NCBI RefSeq assembly: GCF_023373525.1
Contig: NZ_CP097218.1
Coordinates: forward strand, 3,968,001 to 4,032,000
Length of the DNA: 64,000 nt
DNA from: Brachybacterium kimchii
GTDB taxonomy: Bacteria; Actinomycetota; Actinomycetes; Actinomycetales; Dermabacteraceae
Direction of reading: 5' to 3'
Positions within the stretch are counted from its first letter, which is position 1, and each line of letters begins with the position of its first letter. Position numbers and translations under genes: made by a program. This document shows, piece after piece, positions 42,017-49,910 of this stretch. Under the pieces are notes generated by a model, which did not search any database, was not told the origin of the DNA, and saw nothing but the letters and a program-made list of their open reading frames with translations.

Positions 42017-42239
42017 ATTCTTCCCGGACAAGTTCACGCCACTAGAGCGCACTATCGTCGGCGAAGCCGCTGCGCTGCTGGCTCTTTTGGGTGATAGAAC
42101 GCTTAGCGTTGGGCAACTATACGGCGAGCACCGGCAAGCGGCTACCGCGTCGACGTACGACGGTTTCGTGACAGCCCTGACCTTCCTCTATGGCGCGGGT
42201 GCCCTCGACTACGACGACCAGATGGTGAGGGTTGCCTAG
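42009..42239 (+). CDS. Small middle component of the ABC-3C system
   Basis: 76 aa from GTG 42009, which has GAGG nine bases upstream (an earlier GTG at 41994 is possible). It is mostly helical with two short hydrophobic stretches (IVGEAAALLALLG, TALTFLYGAGALDYDDQMV). The end resembles a winged-helix tip, in line with the small DNA/protein-binding middle proteins of these loci. It overlaps the effector by 8 bp and its TAG overlaps the GTG of the ATPase, so all three are made as one unit. No function can be read from the sequence alone. Confidence 0.65.
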   Translation: MSEFFPDKFTPLERTIVGEAAALLALLGDRTLSVGQLYGEHRQAATASTYDGFVTALTFLYGAGALDYDDQMVRVA

Positions 42240-43963
42240 TGTTTATCCGCCTGAGCGCGAACCATGAAGAGTTCAAGCCGATCAAGTTCCAGCCCGGCTT
42301 CAATGCTGTTATCGCCGATCGCGCTCACGATTCGACCGACCAAGACAGCCGCAACGCACGGGGCAAGTCGACGATGCTCATGCTGATGAACTACGTCCTG
42401 GCCGGCAATCTCCACCACAGCTTGCGGCCTCTCGCCGACGACGGGTGGGAGATCACTCTGACTCTGGAGATGTTCGGAGGTACGGTCACCGCGACGCGCT
42501 CGCTGGCAAGCGGCCGTCGACTCTCAATTTCAGCCGAGGGTCCCGCGCGTGACGTGATTGGTCCGTGGCTCTCGGAGGGCCAGATCACTATTGACAGCTG
42601 GAAAGAGTTGCTGGGGCTCTCACTTTTCCGGTTGGAGCCCGTCGAGCAGGAAGTGACCGGCGGGCTGTCGGTGCGCACGCTTCTCTCGTATGTGATCCGG
42701 ACCGATACCCCGAAGAATCCCTTGAAGGTGATTGCGCAGCAGAGCGCGACCAGCAGCCGTGAACATGTTGCGTTTCTGCTCGGATTGGATTGGGAAGTAA
42801 TCCACGAGCTGGCAGCTGTGAAAAAGGGATTAGATCAGTTGAAGGCAATCACAGCGGCGTCCAAGGAGGGACTGGTCGCGACGCTCCGGCCTGAAGACGA
42901 GCTCGTTCTGGAGCGTGCTGCGCTGAAGAACGAGGCCGATGAGTGGAGGCAACGCATCTCCGGGTTTCGTATCCTTGAGGACCCGAATTCGCTGGTTGCT
43001 CGTGCCGACGAGCTAACGGCGCAAATTGGTCGTCTGCGGGACCAGGCGGTCGTAAACCGGCGGATGCGCGAGCTTTATATATCATCTTTATCTGAGACGC
43101 AGGATACCGACGCCGACTCCTTGCCGGTCGAGGAACTCTTCAGCGCGGCTGGCGCGATTCTTGCCGACGGCTTTAGGCGCCAAGCCAGTCAGGTGCGCGA
43201 GTTCCACGCCGCACTCTTGGCGAATCGCCGCTCGTTTCTGCGTGGCGAGATTGAAGCACTCGACGAGCGCATCGCTGCCCACGCAGGAGAACTATCGCGG
43301 CTCGACGAGCAGCGCGACGGCGTTCTGCGGACGCTTGACGCTGGGGGCGCGCTTGACGAGTTGAACGAGATGCGCGCCGAGCTCAGCGACATCGAAGCTC
43401 GCATGGCCGCATTGGACCTCCAGATCGGGCAAGCACGAGAGGTCGTGACGCGCCGTGAGGAACTCAAGCTCGAACAGTCCACAAAGCGGAACGAAGCGAC
43501 CCGATATTTGACCACCTCACGCGAAAAGCTGGACCGGATCAGCGACCGGTTCAGTCAAAAGATGCGAGAGCTGTACGGCAAGGACGCCGCCCTTACCGTT
43601 TCTGTCGACGACGTAGGGTACAAGTTCGCAATACGCGCCTCCGGCTCAGGGAGCAGCGGCGTGGACAGGATGACCCTGTTCTGTTTTGATCTCACAATGC
43701 TCGAAGAAGGTATCACGACCGCCCACCATCCCGACTTCCTCGTACACGACTCCTCCGTCTTCGACGGCGTCGATCCTCGTCAACGAGCGGGGGCGCTGCA
43801 TTTCGCGCAGGCGATGGTCGAGTCCACCGGTGGGCAGTATATCTGCACCATCAACAGCAACGATGTGCCTGACGAGATGCTTGACGAGGAGTGGTTCAAG
43901 GCGGGCGTTGTGCGCACGGTCTTGGACACCGAAGTCGGCGGTCTCATAGGGCGAGAGTTCTAG
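42239..43963 (+). CDS. DUF2326/YydD-like SMC-type ATPase of the ABC-3C system
   Basis: 574 aa from GTG 42239. Walker A is NARGKST (39-45) near the N-terminus. A long alpha-helical coiled coil spans ~200-440 (LKAITAASKEGLVATLRPED, EIEALDERIAAHAGELSRLD, LNEMRAELSDIEARMAALD). The second half of the ATPase domain has FLVHDSSVFDGVDPRQRAG near 500-518 and TINSNDV as the switch region. This hairpin SMC-like layout and the HDSS-FDGVD stretch are typical of DUF2326 proteins. It should sense foreign nucleic acid or stress by ATP-driven change and trigger the HNH effector. Codon use (TTT, ATA, TTA present) is unlike the flanking core genes. Confidence 0.82.
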   Translation: MFIRLSANHEEFKPIKFQPGFNAVIADRAHDSTDQDSRNARGKSTMLMLMNYVLAGNLHHSLRPLADDGWEITLTLEMFGGTVTATRSLASGRRLSISAEGPARDVIGPWLSEGQITIDSWKELLGLSLFRLEPVEQEVTGGLSVRTLLSYVIRTDTPKNPLKVIAQQSATSSREHVAFLLGLDWEVIHELAAVKKGLDQLKAITAASKEGLVATLRPEDELVLERAALKNEADEWRQRISGFRILEDPNSLVARADELTAQIGRLRDQAVVNRRMRELYISSLSETQDTDADSLPVEELFSAAGAILADGFRRQASQVREFHAALLANRRSFLRGEIEALDERIAAHAGELSRLDEQRDGVLRTLDAGGALDELNEMRAELSDIEARMAALDLQIGQAREVVTRREELKLEQSTKRNEATRYLTTSREKLDRISDRFSQKMRELYGKDAALTVSVDDVGYKFAIRASGSGSSGVDRMTLFCFDLTMLEEGITTAHHPDFLVHDSSVFDGVDPRQRAGALHFAQAMVESTGGQYICTINSNDVPDEMLDEEWFKAGVVRTVLDTEVGGLIGREF

Positions 43964-44246
43964 GGGCGAGAGCTACGCTTTTCCCGCGACCGCGTTGTTC
44001 CGCCGGGCGGAGGACGATCGCGTTGGGCGGCGAACGGAGGGAAGATAGTGTGCTGGGATTCCCGCGGTAGGAAGCGCGAATGGTACAAAGGCGTGCTGGG
44101 GATGCGCGCCTACGAGTCTTCCGACTTAGTTGCTTCGCGTTAGTGGGAGGGCCTCTCGCGGTTGGCCGGACGAGCCGATAAGCCTGAGTTGCTGGTCAAA
44201 GCCGTGAGCCAAGGGTGAAGCGCCGTGGGTCTGATGGAGACTCGCG

Positions 44247-45190
44247 CTATTTGATTCCGGCCGGCTGCTCGCGGTCGGCTTGGTCAGGATAGAACGCGTG
44301 CTCGAACTCGGCGGGCGGCACGTCGCCGAGGTAGCCCTGGAGGCGCTCGGTGTTGTGCCAGTGCACCCAGCCGAGGGTCGCGAGCTCGAGGTCCTCGACG
44401 GTCTTCCAAGGCCCCGATCGCGCCGGCCCGCGGACGAGTTCGGCCTTGTAGTACCCGTTGACCGTCTCGGCCAGGGCGTTGTCATAGCTGTCGCCGACGG
44501 TCCCGATTGACGGCGTGGCGCCGACCTCCGCGAGCCGTTCGCCGTAGCGAATCGACGTGAATTGAGAGCCCGCATCACTCTGACACCGCAGATCATCGTG
44601 GTGGGGGCCGCGGGACCAGCGGGCCATCTCGATCGCGTCGAGAACCATCTCGGTGCGCATGTGCGCCGCGACCCGTCAGCCCACGATCATCCGACTGAAC
44701 GCGTCGATGATGAAACACACGTATGTGACACCTGCCCACGTCGGCACGAATGTCAGGCCTATTGCTCAGAGCCGGTTCGGGGCGGTCGCGGTGAACTCCC
44801 GCTGCACCAGGTCGGGATGGCGTGCCGATGTCGGATCCGCCCTGGTGGTCTTGACCCGCTTCGACCGCCTGGCGCGCTCGATCCCGGCAGCGCGCATCAG
44901 CCGCGCGGTTTGCTCTCACCCGATATTGATCCCCGCCCGGCGTGCGGCCTTCCAGAGCTTGCGGATCCCGTAGACGCGGTGGTTGGCCTCCCAGAGCTCG
45001 ACCAACTGCGGGACAAGCGCCTCGTCGCGGACGGCGCGGGCCGACCGAGCACGGGTCTTGGCGGCGTAGTAGGTGCTCGGAGCCACCTGCAGCAGTCTGC
45101 AGATGAGCTCGACTCCGAGCCGGCGACCGTCGACCAGGTCGTCCTTGTTCGCGTCGATGAACGCGGCTACTTCCGATAGTGGCGGTCGAG
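44247..45190 (-). pseudogene. IS3-type transposase orfB (DDE integrase), inactivated
   Basis: Reads as orfB from VAAFIDANKDDLVDGRRLGV through ANHRVYGIRKLWKAARRAG to TVGDSYDNALAETVNGYYKA and PAEFEHAFYPDQ. Three in-frame TGA codons interrupt it: after AGINIG, after PNRL and after SRMIVG, the last two where Trp is expected. In the DDE triad the second Asp (SDAGSQF) and Glu (ALAETVNG) remain, but the first Asp position reads Gly (AIGLTFVPTW). It cannot make active transposase. Confidence 0.8.
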
Positions 45191-45508
45191 CTCCGCCCCG
45201 AGGAAAGACGCGGCCCGCTTGAGCACCTCATTCGCCCGGCCCAACTCCCGGATCTCCTGCTCGATATCCTGCACCCGCTGTGCCTCCGCGCTGCTCACGC
45301 CTGGGGTGAGGCCGTCGTCGATGTCGGCTTGCTTGACCCACATCTGCACGGACTCGACCCCATAGCTGAGCTGCGTCGCGCCCGCTGCACCGTCCCCTGT
45401 GTGACGTCCAGCTCAGCGCAGCGTCCTCACCATCCGCACCGCGGCGGCCTTCTCCTCGTCCGAGTAGCGACGCGTCGTCGGCTTCCTCGACGCCAGTTCC
45501 TTCGGCAT
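45167..45508 (-). pseudogene. IS3-type transposase orfA, frameshifted
   Basis: ATG at 45508 gives MPKELASRKPTTRRYSDEEK and VRMVRTLR, then a TGA where the family continues. The C-terminal part is in another frame (VQMWVKQADIDDGL, leucine-zipper region IEQEIRELGRANEVLKRAASFL) and ends at 45167. At least one small indel lies between, near 45390-45410, so no complete HTH protein is made. Confidence 0.75.
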
Positions 45509-45552
45509 ATCTCCATCCTCGCTTCCAAGGCCAGGAGCCTCCAACAAACCCA

Positions 45553-46365
45553 GGACGCTTCAGCTCCTCGTGGACATAGAGGTGTGGGAACGCGTGCAAC
45601 GTCTCCTGGACTCCCGGGCCCATGCCGGCGTCCGGTCGCGCAAGCACGACCACCCTCTGAAGGGGATCCTGTATTGCGCGACCTGCAACGTCGCGGTTGC
45701 ACCTGGACTTCGCTCGGAATAAGCAGGGCATTCGCTACGCCCAATACGTGTGCTCCGGACGGGCCAGTAAGCGAACCACCTGCAACCGCAAAGCGGTATC
45801 CGTCGCGGTGGCTGAGGACCTCGTGGCCACCTGCTATCAGAGGATCGGCCTCAGCGCGGCCACCTACTCGGCGCTGGCGAAGCAGGTCGATGCCGCTTTC
45901 CACGAGCGCTTGTCGTCTCGGTCCCAGGAACTAGGGGAGCTGACCACGCAGCGCCAGCGTCTTGAGGCCGAGAGTGAGAAGTTTCTGGCTGGGCACTTCG
46001 CTGATGCCATCGATCTCGACACGCTCAAACGACACCAGGATCGGATCCGAAGCGGCCTGGCCGAGATCGACCTCAAGCTCGCGGCCGATCACGAGCAATA
46101 CGCCGGACAGCGGAAGTACCTCGCCAGCGCCATGAATCTGATGACCCAGTGTGCCACGATGTACCGGCGGTCAGACGACGCGGCCAAGCGTCTGGCGAAC
46201 CAGGAGGCCCTCTTCGAGAAGACCTCCATCGGCGAGGACGAGCAGCCTGTCGTCGAACTCGCCGAGCCCTTCAACGCACTGACCCCCGGCATGCTTTCGC
46301 ATGCCGGGGGTCAGAGTACGACTACTACGGTGCGCCTGGAGGGATTCGAACCCCCAACCTTCTGA
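45553..46365 (+). pseudogene. Serine recombinase, C-terminal remnant
   Basis: From 45553, directly at the IS end, the frame reads as the recombinase domain of a large serine integrase (VWERVQRLLDSRAHAGVRS, then HPLKGILYCATCNV). After a one-base shift near 45690-45705 it continues as IRYAQYVCSGRASKRTTCNRKAV, completing the zinc ribbon, and a coiled coil follows (ELGELTTQRQRLEAESEKFL). The N-terminal resolvase domain with the catalytic Ser is gone. The last codons run through a hairpin and into tRNA-Arg. It was probably the integrase of the island and is now dead. Confidence 0.8.
46281..46312 (-). terminator. Terminator of tRNA-Arg
   Basis: 14-bp perfect stem (46281-46294 with 46299-46312) and loop TTTC, about 19 nt beyond the tRNA 3' end on the minus strand. 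Confidence 0.75.
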
Positions 46366-46403
46366 TCCGTAGTCAGATGCTCTATCCGTTAAGCTACAGG
46401 CGC
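46331..46403 (-). tRNA. tRNA-Arg (ACG)
   Basis: 73 nt on the minus strand. GCGCCTG pairs with CAGGCGC and the discriminator is A. The anticodon arm is CTGA-CTACGGA-TCAG, giving ACG (A34 to inosine reads CGN). The T arm GGGGGTTCGAATCCC is regular. CCA is not encoded. It marks the right border of the island and could be its attachment site. Confidence 0.96.
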
Positions 46404-46458
46404 TCGTCGGCGTGACCGACCTCAGTAATACTAGTCGGCACCGGTTCGCCGCGCCAAT

Positions 46459-46490
46459 CGAGAGGCCGTGAGCCGCCTCACGGCCTCTCG
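46459..46490 (-). terminator. Terminator after the LppM-like gene
   Basis: 14-bp perfect stem (46459-46472 with 46477-46490) and 4-nt loop, 40 nt past the stop of the minus-strand lipoprotein gene. Confidence 0.75.
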
Positions 46491-46529
46491 AGGAGCGTCA
46501 CGGGTGACCGCGCACCCGCGCGCCGAGCC

Positions 46530-47582
46530 TCAGTTCTGCGGCGGACGGCTCCACGGCTGCTCGCCGTCGGATCCCTGCCCCGGCTGCTGACCCTGCGGAT
46601 TCTGCGGATCCTGCGGATCCTGCGGGGCCGGAGGCTGATTCCACGGCTGCTGGCCCTGCGGTGACTGGGGCGCCTGCTGCCCGGGGGCCTGGCTCCACTG
46701 CTGGCCCTGCTGGCTCTGCTGGCCGGGAGGCTGGTTCCACTGCTCACCTTGGCCACCCTGCTGCGGGTCCTGGCCCTGTCCGCCGCCCGGGTAGCCGGAG
46801 CCGCCGGGGTAGCCGGCGTTCCCGGCGTTCCCGCTGTTCCCGCCGAAGTCACCGCCGTTGCCGAAGCCGCCGTTTCCGCCCGCCGGTCCGCCGAAGCCGC
46901 CGGGGCCCGCGCTGTCCTGGGCGTTGTTCCTGCGGCGCGAGCGCACCACGAAGAACACGATGAGCGCGATGATGATCAGCACGATCAGCAGCACGACGAT
47001 CACGGCGACGATGAGGATGACCAGGCCCGCGCCGATGCCGCCGGCCTTCGCGGTGATGTCCACGCCCTTGCTCATGTCACCGGCGTCGGTGATCGTGACG
47101 GTCTTGCCGTCGACGGTGCCCACGTTGGACTCGATGACCTTGCCCGGGAAGGAGAAGGTGACCGTGAGGTCGAGGTCGCTCGCGCTGAAGCCGCTGCTCG
47201 AGGGATCGAAGGAGGAGTCCGGCGACGTCTTCAGGTGCAGCTCGCCGTCGCTCTCGTCGATCGTGAAGCCCGACCCGAAGTCCTTCTTCTCGACGGTGCC
47301 GGAGATCTTGCAGCCCCACATGTCGTCCTCGGTGTAGGGCTCCCACTTCGCCTGACCGAACTCGCCGGAGTCCTCGTCCTCGAGGCCCTTGCACAGTTCG
47401 TCGGCGGAGTTGAACTCGCTCTGGACATATGACTTCTCGACGGCCATGTCGAAGTCGAGGTCGTAGCTGTCAGCGCTGGTGATGTCGAAATCCGCGGTCA
47501 CCCGTGCGCAGCCGGCCGCGAGCAGGAGGAGGGGAAGGAGGAGGAGCGCGGCGAGCCGTCGCCGCAGGGAGAGGGAGTGCAT
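46530..47582 (-). CDS. LppM-like lipoprotein with membrane anchor and Gln/Pro-rich tail
   Basis: 350 aa from ATG 47582. The signal ends at lipobox LAAGC (Cys about residue 25). The exported domain (~30-200) is LppM-like (ADFDITSADSYDLDFDMAV, CKGLEDEDSGEFG, WGCKISGTVEKKDFG). A strong membrane helix follows (LVILIVAVIVVLLIVLIIIA), then RSRRRN, so the tail faces the cytoplasm. The last ~120 residues are Gly/Asn then Gln/Pro repeats (QQPWNQPPAPQDPQ). In mycobacteria LppM acts in envelope handling, but its exact role is open. It lies at the end of the minus-strand block. Confidence 0.78.
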   Translation of the reverse strand: MHSLSLRRRLAALLLLPLLLLAAGCARVTADFDITSADSYDLDFDMAVEKSYVQSEFNSADELCKGLEDEDSGEFGQAKWEPYTEDDMWGCKISGTVEKKDFGSGFTIDESDGELHLKTSPDSSFDPSSSGFSASDLDLTVTFSFPGKVIESNVGTVDGKTVTITDAGDMSKGVDITAKAGGIGAGLVILIVAVIVVLLIVLIIIALIVFFVVRSRRRNNAQDSAGPGGFGGPAGGNGGFGNGGDFGGNSGNAGNAGYPGGSGYPGGGQGQDPQQGGQGEQWNQPPGQQSQQGQQWSQAPGQQAPQSPQGQQPWNQPPAPQDPQDPQNPQGQQPGQGSDGEQPWSRPPQN

Positions 47583-47798
47583 GGTGGCCCCGTTGTCGAA
47601 GGAGGTGGGCGGCGCGGAGACCCCGCGCCTGCGGGCCGCCGACCAGTGCGCTCGGTGCGGCCCGTTGCCCATACGCTAGATGCCCTCGTGGCGGAGCGCA
47701 GTGGGGAGAAGTACCCATCGGCCGGCGCAGCGGCGGGGCCGTGCCGCTCTCCGGTGCCCCATGCAGGTGCCGTCCGCCGGTGGACCTGCCTCTCGGAC

Positions 47799-48704
47799 CT
47801 ACCGGTCTGAGGCGGAGGTGCCGGGAGGCATGGGCCGGCCGAAGACCGGTGCGGCCGACGGCCTCTTCGGCCGCACCGCGCTGCCCGAGGACTGCCGGCG
47901 CAGACGCCGCACCACCCACGGCCCGAAGTGCACGCGCGCCCAGTGCAGGTCCTGCTGGCGGGCCTCGCGCCACGGCAGCGCGGTCGGGTCGCCCAGGTCA
48001 TGGGGCTGCAGCGTGTGCTCGACGCCCAGGGTGTCCAGCACGTGCGCGGCGATCGTCAGATGCCCCTCGGGGGAGAAGTGCAGGCGGTCCTCGGCCCACA
48101 TTCCCTCGTGCGTGAGCGAGCGCAGCGACCACAGGTCCACGACCGCGGCGCCGTGGCGCTGCGCGATCGCGCGCATGTTCTCGTTGTAGATCGCGGTGCG
48201 CCCGCGGATCAGGTGGAACACGGGCGTGGAGCCGACGTCGGGCCCGGTCCACAGGAGGATGGTCGCGCCGGTCTCGGCGAGGCGGCCGACGGCCGTGTCC
48301 ATCGCGGCGGCGATCTCGTCGGGGTCGCGTCCGCGGATCACGTCGTTGCCGCCGGCGAAGATGCTCACCAGGTCCGGCTCGAGCGCGACCGCGGGCTCGA
48401 TCTGCTCGTCGATGATCTCCTGGTAGAGGCGCCCGCGGATCGCGAGGTTCGCGTACTCGAAGCCCGGGACCGAGCGGCCCAGCTCCTCGGCGACGCGGTC
48501 GGCCCAGCCGCGGTGGCCTCCAGGAGCATCGGGATCGGGGTCGCCGATGCCCTCCGTGAAGGAGTCGCCGAGGGCGACGAAGCGGTGCCAGGGCTGAGCT
48601 GTTCCGGCACCGGCGGATCGTGCGGTGCCCGTCGATGCGGCACCGGTCGATGCGGCTTCTGTCGATGCGGCGCCGTGCTCCGGGAGCGGTGGGGGAGTGC
48701 TCAC
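47799..48704 (-). CDS. SGNH/GDSL hydrolase
   Basis: 301 aa. Block I is FVALGDSFTEGIGD (nucleophile Ser), block II Gly in NLAIRGRLY, block III IFAGGNDVIRG, and block V DRLHFSPEGH (catalytic Asp and His). These make a complete SGNH esterase. The N-terminal 35 residues are an Ala/Ser/Thr/Gly repeat (ASTEAASTGAASTGTA) encoded by near-identical 15-nt units, and the C-terminus is basic. No signal peptide. It likely de-esterifies a sugar or lipid; the substrate is unknown. It overlaps crgA by 4 bp. Confidence 0.85.
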   Translation of the reverse strand: MSTPPPLPEHGAASTEAASTGAASTGTARSAGAGTAQPWHRFVALGDSFTEGIGDPDPDAPGGHRGWADRVAEELGRSVPGFEYANLAIRGRLYQEIIDEQIEPAVALEPDLVSIFAGGNDVIRGRDPDEIAAAMDTAVGRLAETGATILLWTGPDVGSTPVFHLIRGRTAIYNENMRAIAQRHGAAVVDLWSLRSLTHEGMWAEDRLHFSPEGHLTIAAHVLDTLGVEHTLQPHDLGDPTALPWREARQQDLHWARVHFGPWVVRRLRRQSSGSAVRPKRPSAAPVFGRPMPPGTSASDR

Positions 48705-49081
48705 TTCCAGAACATGAGCGTCACGCCGCCCATGGCGAGCACGCCGAAGCCCACGAGCAGGTTCCAGTCACCGATCGGGAGCGGCAGCGTCGCGCTCGAG
48801 AGGTAGTAGGTGACCAGGTAGATCAGGCCCACGATGAGCAGGACCACCGCGACCGGGGCGATCCAGTTCGGGGTGACCGCGGGCGCGGCGACGCGGCGGC
48901 CGCGACCCGTGCTCTCGGCGGCGGGCCGACGGCGCTCGGAGATCGCGTCCTTCGCCTTCTCATGGGTCTCGTCGGTCGAGGGCTTCTCCGCCGTGCCGCG
49001 CTTCGCGGGCTCGGCGCCCTTGGCGCGCTTCGCGGGGTCCGCGTTCTTCCGGTCGCGCTTGCTGCGCTGGGTTGCGGCCAT
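48701..49081 (-). CDS. crgA: Cell division protein CrgA
   Basis: 126 aa with two membrane helices near the C-terminus (PVAVVLLIVGLIYLVTYYL, LVGFGVLAMGGVTLMFW) and the family-typical TPNWIAPV and IGDWNLLVGFG. The ~70-residue N-terminal half is highly charged (KRDRKNADPAKRAKGAEPAK), longer than in many actinobacteria. CrgA binds FtsZ, FtsQ, FtsI and Wag31 at the septum and stabilises the divisome. Its place beside trpG and pknB is conserved in Actinobacteria. Confidence 0.9.
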   Translation of the reverse strand: MAATQRSKRDRKNADPAKRAKGAEPAKRGTAEKPSTDETHEKAKDAISERRRPAAESTGRGRRVAAPAVTPNWIAPVAVVLLIVGLIYLVTYYLSSATLPLPIGDWNLLVGFGVLAMGGVTLMFWK

Positions 49082-49168
49082 GCGATGCTGCTCCGTTTCC
49101 GACGGGGGACGAGGTCAGGGGAGGTGACGAGGGGAGGGATGTCCGCCCCAGCGTATAAGGCCCGCCTG

Positions 49169-49224
49169 GACGGCGCGACCGGGACGGCGCGACCGGGGTG
49201 GCGCGACCGGGGTGGCGCGGCCGG
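49169..49224. repeat. Four 14-bp tandem repeats
   Basis: Units GACGGCGCGACCGG (two copies), GGTGGCGCGACCGG and GGTGGCGCGGCCGG lie in the gap between crgA and the trpG-like gene. Likely replication-slippage repeats. Confidence 0.8.
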
Positions 49225-49256
49225 GGCCCGCGGGGTCCGAGTCCCGCCGGTCCGGC

Positions 49257-49910
49257 TCAGGACGGCGCGAGCAGCGGGGCGAGCCCTCGGGAGCGCTCGC
49301 GCGCGTCGACGCCGTCGCACAGCTCGAGGAACCGCGCGAGGATCAGGTGGCCGTGCTCGGTGAGCACCGACTCGGGGTGGAACTGCACGCCGTGCAGCGG
49401 GAGCTCGCGATGGGCGAGGCCCTGCACGACCCCGTCGGCCGTGCGGGCGGTGACCTCGAGGACGTCCGGCACCGTCTCCGGGACCACCGTGAGCGAGTGG
49501 TAGCGGGTGGCCGTGAAGGGACTGGGCACGCCCGCGAAGACGCTCCTGCCCTCGTGCTCGACCACGCTCGTGCGCCCGTGCATGAGCTGCGGGGCGTGGG
49601 CCACCGTGCCGCCGAAGTACTGGCCGAGCGCCTGATGGCCCAGGCACACCCCGAGCATCGGCACCGTGCCGTCCGCACAGGCGCCGATCACGTCGAGGAT
49701 GCGCCCCGCGGTCGACGGAGTCCCGGGGCCGGGGGAGACCAGCACGCCGTCGAATCCGCCCAGGTCGATCGCGCCGTCGGCGCCCTGCGGCACCTCGTCG
49801 TTGCGCACGACGGTCGTCGCCGCCCCCATCTGCTGGAGGTAGCCGACGATCGTGAAGACGAAGCTGTCGTAGTTGTCGACCACCAGGATCCGCGCGGTGG
49901 GCTCAGCCAT
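49257..49910 (-). CDS. trpG: Glutamine amidotransferase, anthranilate/aminodeoxychorismate synthase component II
   Basis: 217 aa from ATG 49910, class I amidotransferase. Oxyanion region SPGPGTP, nucleophile Cys in GVCLGHQALG, and His/Glu in GVQFHPESVL make a full triad. VVDNYDSFVFTIVGYL is the TrpG/PabA N-terminus. It frees ammonia from glutamine for chorismate-using synthases. In actinobacteria the copy beside pknB usually serves as TrpG or PabA, sometimes both. The start overlaps pknB's stop by 8 bp, which supports this ATG over one 36 nt earlier. Confidence 0.9.
   Translation of the reverse strand: MAEPTARILVVDNYDSFVFTIVGYLQQMGAATTVVRNDEVPQGADGAIDLGGFDGVLVSPGPGTPSTAGRILDVIGACADGTVPMLGVCLGHQALGQYFGGTVAHAPQLMHGRTSVVEHEGRSVFAGVPSPFTATRYHSLTVVPETVPDVLEVTARTADGVVQGLAHRELPLHGVQFHPESVLTEHGHLILARFLELCDGVDARERSRGLAPLLAPS

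Larger units (their letters stand above)
44226..45552 (-). mobile_element. Decayed IS3-family insertion sequence
   Basis: 1327 bp bounded by 18-bp imperfect inverted repeats that begin with TG: TGGGTCTGATGGAGACTC (44226-44243) and the complement of 45535-45552 (TGGGTTTGTTGGAGGCTC), 15 of 18 matching. It carries orfA and orfB on the minus strand, both broken. The flanking triplets differ (CCG and GGA), so no target duplication remains. That suggests a later deletion at one side. The right end abuts directly on a beheaded serine recombinase. Confidence 0.8.

Noticed and set aside
44562..45934. Plus-strand frames across the IS3 element and its right border
   Set aside because: They run antisense to orfA/orfB and out of frame with the recombinase remnant. 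The minus-strand reading matches IS3 orfA/orfB despite its stops.
46281..46330. Duplicated attachment site for the island at its left edge
   Set aside because: I looked for a second copy of the tRNA-Arg 3' end or the nearby hairpin around 40400-40800 and found none, so att sites are not annotated.
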